This document shows positions 1 through 11,500 of a stretch of 64,000 nt of DNA, piece after piece; the first letter of the stretch is position 1, and the number at the start of each line of letters is the position of its first letter. The DNA lies in assembly GCF_019320115.1 (NCBI RefSeq), contig NC_089598.1, forward strand, positions 82,418,059-82,482,058, given 5' to 3'. The stretch comes from Miscanthus floridulus (Eukaryota > Streptophyta > Magnoliopsida > Poales > Poaceae). Under the pieces are notes generated by a model, which made no database searches, was not told where the DNA came from, and was given only the letters and a program-made list of their open reading frames with translations. The position numbers were made by a program, and so were the translations under genes.

Positions 1-58
1 TGTGTTGAGTGCACCCACTATCAAGAACCCAATGCCTTCCTCTGGCTTTGTAATTGAC
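1..58 (-). pseudogene. Start of Copia protease, Sirevirus A
   Basis: The minus strand encodes the stretch ending WVLDSGCTQ, the aspartic-protease active-site region (DSG) of Copia polyproteins. It lies one frame away from the gag ORF that stops at 72-74, and a TAG (59-61) sits directly in front of it in its own frame. Related Sireviruses usually read gag into pol as one ORF (from memory), so I infer a small frameshift plus a nonsense change here. Only the first residues are in the window. Confidence 0.6.
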
Positions 59-71
59 CTACAAAAGAAGA

Positions 72-1514
72 TCAATTCTTTTTAGGTACCCAAACTTGCT
101 TGGGTCCTTGAAGGTTAGTCACTAAGCTCTTTGGTACCCAAATGGCTTTCTTTTTTGAGTACATCCATGGTTTACCAATGAACTTAGCCTTCACACCATT
201 TGTACCCTTAGTAAGCACATATAGGGAATTAATCTTAATTGAGGATACATTAGCATTTTTGCTCTTATTTTTGCATTCATGCTCTTTATGACCAACTTGC
301 TTGCAACTAGTGTAAAACCAACCATTGTTCTTCACAAAACTAGTCTTGTGAGGAGCAAAGGCTGCCTTGCCTTTCTTGGGGGTATAGCCCAATCCCTCTT
401 TGTAGAGAGAAGCTCTTTGGCTACCCAAGCACATAAGCAAGCGGTCCTCACCACCATAGGCCTTAGCCAAGGTATGAGTGAGCTTATCGACCTCCTTCTT
501 GAGGTTCTCATTCTCAACCATTAGTGAGGCATCACAAGTGAGACCATCACTACTAGATGAGGTGAAAGTAGAAGTACTACAAGAAGGGTTAGTGGGAGCA
601 ACAGTGATAGGCATAGATAATGATTCATCAATTATATCACAAGTTAAACCTACATCACAAGTCTCAACATGCTTCTTTTTATCTTGCTCATTAAGCAAAG
701 AGGAATGTGCCTTTTCAAGCTTTTTGTGAGCCTTGCCAAGCTTCTCATGGGCTTCCTCTAGCCTCTCATGAGTTGCTTTGAGCTCATGAAGGGCTTGCTT
801 AAGGGCTTTTACCTCCTTATTCAAGCTCTTGCATTCCCTTCTCTTAATGTCAAAGTGTTCTTTGGCATCTTCTAGCATGTAAAATAATTCATCTTTAGTA
901 GGTTCATCATCATCACTATCACTATCATTTTCATTATCATGTTCATCATCACTTCCATCATCATCACAAGTTTGTACCTTAGTGGCCTTAGCCATGAAGC
1001 ATGATGGAGTGTCGAAGAGAGAAGGCTTCTCATTGATAGCAATGCTTGCAAGTGTCTTCTTCTTGGTGGTCTTGTCATCATCCCTATCATCATCATCACT
1101 TGAGGAGGCATCACTATCCCAAGTGACCACATATGAACCACCCTTCTTCTTCTTGAAGGTCATCTTGTCCTTCTTCTCTTTCTTTTCCTTCTTGTCCTTC
1201 TTCTTATTCTTCTTGTTATCATCATCATTGTCGCTATTGTATGGACATTGAGCAACAAGATGATCTTTGCTTCCACACTTGAAGCACCTTCTTGACTCTT
1301 CTTTGTTCTTGGATGAAGACTTCTTTCTTCTAGCACGGTACCCTTTCTTCATCATGAACTTGCCAAATTTCTTGACAAAGAGAGCCATCTTCTCATCATC
1401 ATCATCATCCCATGAGCCATCATCTTCACTTGATGTTTCTTGCTTAGCTTTCCAATATGGATAATTTGAGCCATCAAATTAGGGTGGCTTCTTGGTGTTG
1501 TTGATTTGAGCCAT
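72..1514 (-). pseudogene. Sirevirus gag, internally deleted, with nonsense codon
   Basis: The longest open part (72-1388, 438 aa) has a lysine-rich N terminus and a CCHC nucleic-acid-binding knuckle CFKCGSKDHLVAQC (C-x2-C-x4-H-x4-C). Acidic Asp/Ser tracts, a coiled coil rich in ELKATHERLEEAHEKL-type heptads and a second, damaged knuckle (TSCKQVGHKEHEC) follow. The same frame extends to an ATG at 1512-1514 that begins MAQINNTKKPP, then a TAA (1479-1481), then FDGSNYPYWKAK, the conserved start of Copia gag. This jumps straight to QETSSEDDGS. I infer an in-frame deletion of roughly 200 residues of the central gag domain. The protein would package element RNA in virus-like particles if intact; here it cannot be complete. 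Confidence 0.75.
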
Positions 1515-1557
1515 TTTTACACCGAAGGTTGTTAAGCCTCAAATCATGGTGACCTCA

Positions 1558-1569
1558 GCTCTAATACCA
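1558..1569 (-). other. Primer-binding site, Sirevirus A
   Basis: The minus strand reads TGGTATTAGAGC, one mismatch from TGGTATCAGAGC, the site complementary to the 3' end of plant initiator-Met tRNA. It begins two bases inside the LTR edge at 1572, fixing element orientation and the LTR boundary. Confidence 0.85.
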
Positions 1570-1571
1570 CT

Positions 1572-3508
1572 TGAAAGGTCCTAATGGCTAGAGGGGGGTG
1601 AATAGCCTATTTAAAAATTTCTACAACAACACTTAACAAACCGGTTAGATAATTATGAGGTGAAGCGAGTGTTGCGCTAGCCTACTAAAAATGCAAGCCA
1701 CCTACCACAATTTTAGTTTATGTAGTTTCTATCCACACAATAACTATGTCACTACACTAAGTTAGCGTGCTCTCAAAGGCTAACAAAAGAGTCACACTAA
1801 CCAAACTAATAAGCTCTCACAACTAGCTACACTAAAGAGCTTGACAACTAGTTTGCGGTAATGTAAAGAGAGTGAGCAATTTGTTTATACCGCCGTGTCG
1901 AGGAAGGAGCCAATCAATTACACAAATGAATACCAATGAAGACCAATCACCTCGGAATTAAATGATGAACACAATGATTTTTTTTCCGAGGTTCACTTGC
2001 TAGCCGGCAAGCTACTCCTCGTTGTGGCGATTCACTCACTTAGAGGTTCACGCGCTAATTGGCATCACACGCAAAACCCTCAATAGGGTGCCGCACAACC
2101 AGCACAAGATGAGCATCACACAAGCCACGAGCAATCCACTAGAGTACCTTTTGGCTCTCCACCGGGGAAAGGTAAAGAACCCCTCACAATCACCACGATC
2201 GGAGCCAGAGACAATCATCACCCTCCGCTCGATGATCCTCGCTGCTCCAAGCCATCTAGGTGGCGGCAACCACCAAGAGTAAGAAGCGAATCCCACAGCA
2301 AAACATGAACACCAAGTGCCTCGAGATGCAAACACTCAAGCAATGCACTTGGATTCTCTCTCAATCTCACAAAGATGATGAATCAATGATGGAGATGAGT
2401 GGGAGGGCTTTGGCTAAGCTCACAAGGTTGCTATGTCAATGCAAATGGCCAAGTGAGTGAGCTTGAGCCGGCCATGGGGCTTAAATAGAAGCCCCCACAA
2501 AATAGAGCTTTTGTACCCCTTCACTGGGCACAACACGGGGTGACCAGATGCTCTGGTCATATTGACCGGACACTGGACCTCAGCGTCCGGTCATGCGATG
2601 CGTGCCACGTGTCCCCTCTCTTTAAATGTTGATCGCCTGATCTCAATGGTCAATAGTCGACCGGACGATGTGGCATAAGTGACTGGACGCTAAGCCCCTA
2701 GCGTCCGGTCAATTCTAATAAGCTTCCAGAAATGATTTTTCCTGACCGAACGCGTCCGATCATGCTTGACCAGACACAGCCAGCGTCCGATCACACGGTG
2801 TCTTCCTCTGTGCTGCCATGTCAGCATGACCGGACGTAGCCTTCCAGTGTCCGATCGCTGAGAGACCCAGCGTCCAGTCATGAGACCGAAACACACGCTC
2901 TCTGCTGCCACTGACCGGACGCGCCGGTCTAACCAAGACCAGCGTCCGGTCACTTACAGTGACCTCCCTCTTTTCTGTCTAGGGCACCGGTGGCACCGTC
3001 GGACTGTCCGCACTCTACGGGCGGACACTCCACCGGTGAAGTTCCTAACCCTTGCTCAAATATGCCAACCACCAAGTGTATCACCTTGTGCACATGTGTT
3101 AGCATATTTTCACAAACATTTTCAAGGGTGTTAGCACTCCACTAGATCCTAAATGCATATGCAATGAGTTAGAGCATCTAGTGGCACTTTGATAACTGCA
3201 TTTCGATAGGAGTTTCACCCCTCTTAATAGTACGGCTATTAAACCTAAATGTGATCACACTCTCTAAGTGTCTTGATCACCAAAACAAAATAGCTCCTAC
3301 CATTTGTACCTTTGCCTTGAGCCTTTTGTTTTTCTCCTTCTTCTTTTCAAGTCCAAGCACTTGATCATCACCATGGCATCACCATCATCATGTCATGATC
3401 TTCATTTGCTTTACCACTTGGAATGTGCTACCTATCTCATGATCACTTGATAAACTAGGTTAGCACTTAGGGTTTCATCAATTCACCAAAACCAAACTAG
3501 AGCTTTCA
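1572..3508 (-). repeat. 5' LTR of Sirevirus A (1937 bp)
   Basis: Bounded by short inverted termini TGAAAG (1572) and CTTTCA (3508). It contains an AGAGGGGGGTGAATAG box near its inner edge and a dyad-rich block (2540-2965) with about eight copies of GACCGGACGC or its complement. A degenerate TATA (2476-2495) lies between GGGGCTT and AAGCCCC arms. Short ORFs inside the LTR are not genes. The promoter would fire on the minus strand. Confidence 0.85.
2540..2965. repeat. Dyad-symmetric repeat cluster in LTR A
   Basis: The words TGACCGGACGC and GCGTCCGGTCA, with point variants, recur about eight times in both orientations. Neighbouring copies form imperfect inverted repeats. Clusters of such palindromic words in Sirevirus LTRs have been reported for this lineage; their function is unknown. 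Confidence 0.7.
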
Positions 3509-3512
3509 GTTA
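3508..3512. other. Left target-site duplication AGTTA of the Tat Gypsy element
   Basis: AGTTA directly precedes the left LTR and is repeated exactly at 16486-16490 after the right LTR. Its first base is also the last base of Sirevirus LTR A, so the Gypsy element landed at the LTR edge. Confidence 0.9.
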
Positions 3513-4883
3513 TGTTGACACAAAATGTGACGCACTGTGCCTCACACACAGCAAGCCGAAAAGCGTGGCTTCAATCGGGTTCCCGGGTGCTTCGTGATCC
3601 GGAAGCGTGCCAGTCAGTTTGACCTAAAAAAACTAACAAGGGATAGAACAATTAAATGTCAAATCGAAACATGTCGGGTAATACCAGACAGTTCCACATA
3701 TACGGCCCTGAAGCCACTTACAACGACATACAGCTATAGAGAGCTGTCTGCCAACAAGTTCATAGACCATTCAGCTAATCGTAAGATGAACGCACGTAAA
3801 GACCTAGTTGCCGAATGCATGTGCATGGGAAGACATGTTTGAACAAGTGAAATTAATTATGAGCTAATGCATAACCAAGCTCGGCAGCCCAGCCGAATTG
3901 GGGTCCATGAGGAAGGAACTTGCAAATAAAAACGATTAAACTAATCTAAAACCTGCATCTGCCGCACGACACCTGGTTCCGTTAAAGCTTAAACGTGATT
4001 AACATGCATGAACCCACAACATGTGACAATCTAGATTAAAATAATTCAGCCATTATGAGCGTATTATCTATTTGCAAAGGTAATATGAAAAGCAATGATC
4101 GTTGAAGCACGAATAAAACCATAAGAGAAAAAGAGAGCCGAACAATATCAATCTAGATTGGGCAGAAGTGTGTTACAAATATATAAAATGTTTAAAACAT
4201 GCAACACTGGATAACTTAATGAATCTATTTAGATTTGCCATATCTAATAGAGCCGATAACTATCTTGCTTTCACTAAGCATATTGAGCAAATGCCTGCCG
4301 CACGGTATTTACTCATAAACAAAGCATAAGCAAAGACTTCTTGATTGTCAAGCAAAGATCCGCCGCACGACCATTGAAAACAAACAAGACTACTTGCATC
4401 ACGTCTAAATCCACCGCATGATACTAAACATGATAACAAGGTTGTCGGAACTTACGGAGGTCGACGGATCGATGACTCCTCTCGAAGAACTCGACGACAC
4501 GACAAAAGGACTCGAAAGTTGGCACGGGGCCGGTTGTATTGATTTGGTTGTGTACCCTTATTACAATGGTCGAGGGTCAATATTTATACCCTAGACAAAA
4601 CACGAGTCCTAGAGGACTACGATTTACAAAGGAACTTTTAAACAAACTTGGAAACTTACGATTCCTTACCCTAAACTTTTAGATTCCTTTATTATTACAA
4701 CTTTCATCTTTCCAATCGGCCTTGCCTGCCATCTTCTATTTTCCCGAATGAAGTCACCGCCTTCTGAAGTAACCGACCGCACAAGCATTTAGCCGACCGC
4801 TTGTTTTGTTTGCCGAATACCCTTCTTCCCGCATGCGGGTCCACCTGTCATCCTCCAGAATCGACCAAAATCCAGTGTTAACA
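3513..4883 (-). repeat. 3' LTR of Tat Gypsy element (1371 bp)
   Basis: Inverted termini TGTTGACAC and GTGTTAACA. Nearly identical to 15115-16485. A minus-strand TATAAATA lies at 4581-4588. The short ORFs inside it are not genes. Confidence 0.95.
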
Positions 4884-4896
4884 CATGCCCCCTCAA
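4884..4896 (-). other. Polypurine tract of Tat Gypsy element
   Basis: The minus strand reads TTGAGGGGGCATG directly against the 3' LTR start, the expected place for plus-strand DNA priming. Confidence 0.8.
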
Positions 4897-5033
4897 TTTC
4901 GAGATAAAAGTTGTTTTATTCTGAAATTGACCACAAGCTCTTTCTTCTTCCTAGGTCAGCACCGTTCAATACCGCAGCCGCTGCCCAAAAATTCAAGCTT
5001 TCAGCGCAACCTCGGACCTACTTTGAATCTTCA

Positions 5034-8000
5034 ATGGCGACCCAGGATGAAATCCCAGAGGTAAACTTTACTTATATTCGGCAATTTTCATTTGATCCTC
5101 CCGTTCCTCTTTTGATTTATTCCTCTTTGATTTCAATCACCTTATAAAGGAATACAAGAACCAGATTTTGATCCCCTATGCTGCCAACCTCGACTCCTAT
5201 TTCCTTGGCCCAATGGGAAATCCTGACCCCTCTGAAATTATCGAGAAGGAAACCCAAAGAATCCCTTTCAAATCTGGGATCACCTCGCCAAACCGATGGC
5301 CAAACACGTTCAAGAATTGGCCATTTCCTCCAATCACCGGATGGCGGAATTGGTATAGGAGAATGCTGGAGAAAAGCAGCAGCCACTGGGAAAGTCAAGA
5401 CATCAGCCATTGTCTGGAATTATCCTTAGCAGAAACACCTAGAAATGATTCCCTTTTGATAGCAGCTTCCCATTTTTGGTCTGACACTATTAATGCCTTC
5501 ATCTTTGGTCATGGTATGATGACCATCACTCTAGCCGACGTGTTCATGATGACTGGCTTGAACGTGTCACTGCCAATATATCCCTATAAGTACAAGAGCA
5601 AAAGTAATCAAAGAGCCGTCAGCTCTGGATGTGGATGGGTCAAACATATCCAGAACTACATGAATGCCTCTGGCACCGTCTCTGACAAAGAGTTGAAAGC
5701 CTTTATGAATATGTGGCTATGCAGATTCATCTTCTATGGAAAATCCAATGAACCAACCCTGAATCACATGGTGATGGCTGAAGACTTAGCTGCAGGCACT
5801 CAGATCCCACTAGGCAAATATCTCTTAGGGTCTGTTTATCATATGATGCATCAGATTACCCTTCAGATGCGCCAAGGTGGAGAAATCTCTTGTGTGAATG
5901 GTCCCTGGTGGCTAATTCAAATGTGGCTTCAGCTATATATGCATCAGATAACCTCTGTGAGCCTCTTCAATCTAAGTTTTCCTTCAGTTAACTATGCTGA
6001 AGGCAGTATAGCAAAGGTTAAGGCTTGTCAGACTTATGGGGAAGCAGCATCATCTATAAGCATTGACATATATATCGGTCATTTCTTCAAGCTGTTTTTC
6101 AAAGGATTCAGCAATGTGCTCTGGTTTCCTTACAGAGAAAATGAAAATTTGACTTTGCCCTACAAGTTTAGCTATGAAATTAGTTGTTCAGGTCAAGAAT
6201 CCACGGAGATTTTCAACTCCTTTATCAAACCTTGCACTCTGCCAGCCGAATTTCATCATGGGAGGTTAGTTCAATCCATCTATGAATTCTATTATCCAAA
6301 TATGGTGGCCAGACAATTAGGATGTGGCCAACTGCCTCCAAGATTCCTCTTCTCAACAATCATAAAGTCAAGGGAAGTAATAACAGAAAGAATAGAAGCC
6401 AAGAAAATCTTTGAATTAGGATGGGAATTGCCAACATATGAACCATCTCCATTTGGGCTAATAGATGTTGCTCATCCCTTCTTTGTCTCTTGGTGGCAAG
6501 AATGGCATGCTCATATCTTCAATATATCAGTTCATTCTTTATGCAAAAACTTGCAACCTGATTTTGCTTCTGATAGTGAGGTAATTTCATTATGCTCATC
6601 ATTTCTTGCTCCTGAATCCACTCCTTATTTTAACATTTGGTTATGCACAGGATCTTGAGTTTACTCCCCTAGCCAAAGCAATCCAGTACTATTCGGCTAG
6701 TCCCAAGCCTGCTCTGGGGTTTGATGCTCCAAACTTAAAGGAATTCATGAAAACTCCTATAACTTTGGATTCAGCACCTTTAAAGGCACTCATGAGAACT
6801 CCTGCTACTTCAGCTGCTGCATCTTCAAGAGGAAAAAGCAAAAGGAAAACACCTGAAAGTTTTCTCTTACCCAAGAAACCAAGGACCAAGAAAGCCAAAT
6901 TATCTCTTAAGGTATGAACCTTTTATTCTCTTATCAGGTTAACAACCTCACTTAGCAGTAAACCTGATCACCTCTACATTCATTACTTCCATTGCAGCCA
7001 CAAGTCGAGATTCCCACATTAGGCAATACCTCAGCGCCTGTAGAACCAACCCCTGAAGTTTCTACCGAAGATGAAGAAATCCATGATAGCGAGACTTCAG
7101 AGACTCATGAAGCTGAAGGTTCAAAGGCTCATAAATCTGATGAGACTATAGGTAACATTGTTCAGCCAATTCTCTTTTTTTTCTCTTTTTCCTAAATAAC
7201 ACCTATCTCTTATGCTCATTATCATTTACTTTATTGAGAATAGATGAAATCTTAGATGAACTGGCAAGGGAAACTTCTCCTGGTCAAGCTCCAAACCTGT
7301 CCCCTCTGAACCTTCAGCCAAGTTCTCCAGCAAGCCAGGGTATAACCCATCCTGATGATCAATCAGCTTAGCAGGTAATGTCTTGTCTCACACTATATTT
7401 TAGCAAAATTACCCAATCGGCTAACACCTCCATCAAATCAAATGACGAACAGTGGCAACCGTGGCAAGCGTCCTGCCGACGGAGAGGCTGAAGGAAGTAG
7501 AGCATCGCGCTGCCAGCGTCGTGGGTACGATTCGGCTTTTTGCCCCCTTGCAATTTCCTTGTTCATCTCTTAGTTTCGATTTTTTCTTCCTCATTCATTA
7601 GGATAAGGGTCATCAGCTCCAGCCAATATCATCTCCTTCCTCCGGCGACAGCAGCTCAACCGGGAACTCCATCATCCGGCTCTTCCGGATCTTCCAGCTC
7701 TTCAAGCTCTTACCATTCCAATCCTTGGGGCCCGGTGGAACTAGCAGATGCTCACCATCCGTACTCTCACGAGGAGGCGCTCAAGTTTCGCCAGGAGAGG
7801 GACAAAGCCCGGGAGGAGCTAGGCGACGTTTCCAAGAAATTCGGCATCGATCAAGCCGAATGGGAGGACCAGCGGAAGCAACTCTGCGACGCCATCACCG
7901 GTTTGATATCCTCATTTGGTTTTATCATTCTGGCTTCCCTTGCTTGCTGATCCATTTTTTTTCTTTTTTGCCCAGCTCTTTCTGCGGAGAATGACCGCCT

Positions 8001-8316
8001 TAAGGCGGCGGCGAACAAGATCGCCGACAAGGTGAATGCCCAAGGGGAGACATCCGAGGCATGCCTTGATGCTGCGGACGGCCGCATTGATCAGGCCGTC
8101 ATCCAAGGTGTGCACCTTGGCGCTTCTCTCGGGCTGGCGGCAATGACCTCCCGAACCAACGAGGACTACTCCTTCCGGCCAGTCGGCTTCGCTGGAGGAC
8201 GCCCGGACGAGATTGACGACATAGACGAGCGTCTGGAGGCCTACGATGATCATGCCGCCGCCCTTGCTGAATCCACAAACCCCAAGTCTGTCCTCAACAA
8301 GTTATTTGAGGAGTAG
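5034..8316 (+). CDS. Antisense plant-mobile-domain protein gene inside the Gypsy element (8 exons, 909 aa)
   Basis: Exons by GT-AG junctions and matching phases: 5034-5060, 5150-6580, 6651-6911, 6998-7151, 7244-7339, 7404-7524, 7602-7900, 7976-8316. They sum to 2730 nt, 909 codons plus TAG, with no internal stop. Exon 2 encodes a plant mobile domain (PMD): W-rich start (WPFPPITGWRNWYRRM), then FGHGMMTITLADVFMMTGLNV-like core. Exon 3 ends in a basic nuclear-localisation-like tract (KKPRTKKAKLSLK). Exon 4 is acidic, exon 7 is Ser-rich, and exons 7-8 carry a coiled coil (about residues 720-800). PMD proteins occur both as host silencing factors (MAIN/MAIL family) and as extra ORFs of plant transposons; the role here is unknown. 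It starts 150 bp from the 3' LTR and converges on pol. Exon 5 was ended at 7339 because running on to 7375 meets a TAG, while GT at 7340 restores phase. Confidence 0.82.
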
Positions 8317-8585
8317 TTTGTATTAGGATGGACTTCTATGAATAATCTCGTCTTTTTGGAAGAATACTTATTTCTTTGATTCTTTTTGGTAAAATTCTGC
8401 CTGCGACTGTCATAAAAAATGCTGAAAACACCCTAGTCTTGCATAGACATTCTTGTGCTAGAGGCGATGCAAACTGCATCGGCTATTTTGTGCTAAAGGC
8501 GATATGAACAATATCGGCTATTCTCAGTCTTATTTATTTTTAGGCTAAAGGCGATTTTCCCTTTATCGGCTTTTCTGATTTACAT
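8317..8585. other. Tail-to-tail spacer with three hairpins
   Basis: Between the stop of the antisense gene and the stop of pol. It holds three copies of a CTA(A/G)AGGCGAT...ATCGGCT unit at 8455-8484, 8491-8520 and 8543-8571. Copies 1 and 2 fold as GATGCA/TGCATC and GATAT/ATATC: the outer GAT/ATC pairs are conserved while the inner bases differ yet stay paired. Copy 3 keeps only the outer pairs. A 3' end or polyadenylation role for both transcripts is inference. Confidence 0.6.
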
Positions 8586-11500
8586 TCATAAACCAACCTC
8601 AACACTGGGGTAATATCTCTTAAGAAATCTTCCATTGATAGCTCTGGTAAACTCCTCTCCAAATAAAGTTTTCAATATGTATGCATTGCCAGGTACACAT
8701 TCTACTATTCGAAAAGGACCTTCCCAATTTGGAGACCATTTGCCGAACGCTCTATCCTTTGTTCCAACTGGCAATATAGTTTTCCAAACCAAGTCTCCTT
8801 CTGCGAATTGCTTCAGCCTAACCCTTTTGTTATAATACTTGGCAACGCGTATTTTATTTTTCTCAATATTTTCTAATGCCTTGAGACGAATCAAATGTAG
8901 ATCTTCCAATTCATCCATCATTAGATTCTTATAATCTTCTTCCACCAATTCTTTCTGTAACACAACTCGCCTTGATCCTGACCGGAATTCCCATGGTAAC
9001 ACAGCATGATGCCCATAAACCAGTTCATAGGGAGACGTTTGAGTGGACCCATGACAAGCCATTCGGTAAGCCCACAATGCCTCATTAAGAACCAAGTGCC
9101 ATCTCCTTGGTTTTTCATCAATCTTCTTCTGGATGATTTTAATCATAATCTTATTTGATGCTTCTGCCTGACCATTAGCTTGTGCATAATAAGGAGAAGA
9201 ATTATACAACTTAATCCCCATATTTTTGGCAAAGTCATAGAATTCTAAAGAAGTAAACTGAGTTCCTTGATCAGTTGTTATAGTCTGAGGAATCCCGAAT
9301 CTGTGAACTATATGTTCCTTAACAAAACTGATCATATTCTCTGACGTTACCTTCTTCAAAGGGACAGCTTCAACCCACTTGGTGAAATAATCTGTGGCCA
9401 AAAGTATAAATTTGTGTCCCTTACTAGAAGGAGGACTAATCTGACCAATTAAATCTATACCCCATCCTCTGAACGGCCAAGGCTTGATTATGGGATTCAT
9501 AGCAGATGCTGGAACTTTTTGAATATTGCCGAATTTTTGACAATCGTGACACCCTTTGTAATATTCAAAACAATCCTCCAACATAGTCGGCCAAAAATAA
9601 CCAGTTCTCCTAATTATCCACTTCATCCGATAAGCTGACTGGTGTGCACCACACAATCCTTCGTGAACCTCATACATCACTTTCTTGGCCTCTTCTTGAC
9701 TTAAACATTTTAGCAATACTCCATCGACAGATTTGTAATATAACTGATCATCAAGGAACACAAATTTAAGAGCTTTGTACCTGAGTTTTCGGGAAACCTT
9801 TTGAGATGGATCTTTCAGATAATTGGTAATTTCGTATCTCCAATCACCATCTACTTGATCGGTTTTTAAAACACCTTCTTCTATAGCAAAAACTTCCCGA
9901 CTCTCTCGATATCCAGAAGCAGCTTGAGCTAACTTATTTGCTTCTTCATTGTACTCTCTAGGGATATGATGCAAGGTCACTACCAGAAAATTCTTCAAAA
10001 GTTCTCTACACTCCTCATAATATTCTCTTAACACATTGTTCTTGCATTCATACTGACCATTCAGTTGATTAATCACCAACTCAGAATCCCCAAAGATTTC
10101 AACAGCAACGGCCTTTACTTCTATAAGAAGCTGAAGCCCTCTAAGCAACGCTTCATACTCTGCCTGATTATTAGTAACATGAAATTCAATAGGAACCGCA
10201 TACTCAAAAGTTTTTCCTTGTGGGGAAATCAAAAGAATACCAGCACCACCACCTTTGTTACAAGATGATCCATCGAAGAACAAGGCCCAAGGCACAATGC
10301 TTATCGCCTCAATAGAAAGATCCCGATGTTGGGTAATAAAATCGGCAATAATTTGACCCTTTACCGCCTTTGCCGATTCATACCTTAAATTAAATTCTGA
10401 CAATGCTAAAATCCATTTGCCAATTCTTCCATTCAAAATCGGCATTGATAGCATATGTTTGATTACATCAAAACTAGAAACTACCACGCATTCGGCATTC
10501 AACAAATAGTGTCGAGATTTGGTACATGAGTAATACACACACAAGCAAAGTTTTTCTGTAGCCGAATACCTTGTTTCCGGGTCTAGCAGCTTTCGGCTAA
10601 GATAAGCTATGACTCTTTCTTTTCCTTCAAACTCTTGCATAAGGGCCGATCCTATCGTTAGGCTATCGGCCACCACATACAACTTAAAAGGCTTGTCAAG
10701 TTGTGGAGGTACCAGCACAGGCGGTGCCTTCATATATTGCTTGATCTCATCAAAAGCCTTTTGTTGCATGTCACCCCATACAAATTTTTGATCTTTCTTG
10801 AGCTTTAATAAAGGAGAAAAGGGTAAAACTCTCTCTGATAGATTGGATATGAATCTTCTTACAAAGTTGATTTTGCCTAACAATGACTGTAATTCTGTGA
10901 GATTGGTTGGCGGCACAACTTTGTCTATTGCTTCCATGCTCTTTTTCCCAACTTCAATTCCTCCTTTATGAACCAAAAATCCCAAAAACTCACCGGCTGA
11001 AACTCCAAAGGCACATTTGTTTGGATTCATCTTCAAGTCATGCTTCCTTGTGCACTCCAGAGTCTTTCTTAAATCGGCTAAATGTCCTTCATAATTTCTA
11101 GACTTGACCACTACATCATCGATGTAGATCTCTATAATCTTGCCGATCAACTCATGAAAAATATAATTCATAGCTCTTTGATAAGTTGCACCGGCATTCT
11201 TTAACCCAAATGTCATGACTATCCATTCAAACAAACCAATATGACCAGGACATCTGAAAGCTGTCTTCGAAATATCTTCTATTGCCATAAAAATTTGATT
11301 ATAACCAGCATTACCATCCATAAAACTAATGACTTCATAACCTGCTGCTGCATCTACCAGTAAATCGGCAACTGGCATTGGGTAACCATCCATGGGAGTA
11401 GCCTTATTAAGATTTCTAAAATCTATGCAAACTCTCATTTTTCCATTTTTCTTGTATACCGGTACTATGTTTGAAATCCACTCTGCATATTTGCATGGCC

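Larger units (their letters stand above)
1..3508 (-). mobile_element. Sirevirus-type Copia element A, 5' portion
   Basis: Minus-strand Copia element running off the left edge. Reading leftward it has an LTR (1572-3508), a primer-binding site matching plant initiator-Met tRNA (1558-1569), a gag with a CCHC knuckle (72-1514) and the first residues of a protease (1-58). The methionine-tRNA PBS, the AGAGGGGGGTGAATAG box just inside the LTR edge and the long gag are features I associate with grass Sireviruses. Gag carries a stop and an internal deletion, so this copy is dead. Its second LTR and target duplication are outside the window; flanking bases GTTAC (16487-16491, after the Gypsy insertion) would be the expected right-hand duplication. 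Confidence 0.85.

Noticed and set aside
982..1251. Plus-strand ORFs over the gag of Sirevirus A
   Set aside because: Shadows of the Asp/Lys-rich gag frame on the other strand.
7364..7375. Nonsense TAG in the antisense PMD gene
   Set aside because: Using the GT at 7340 as donor keeps phase with the next exon and places the TAG in the intron.
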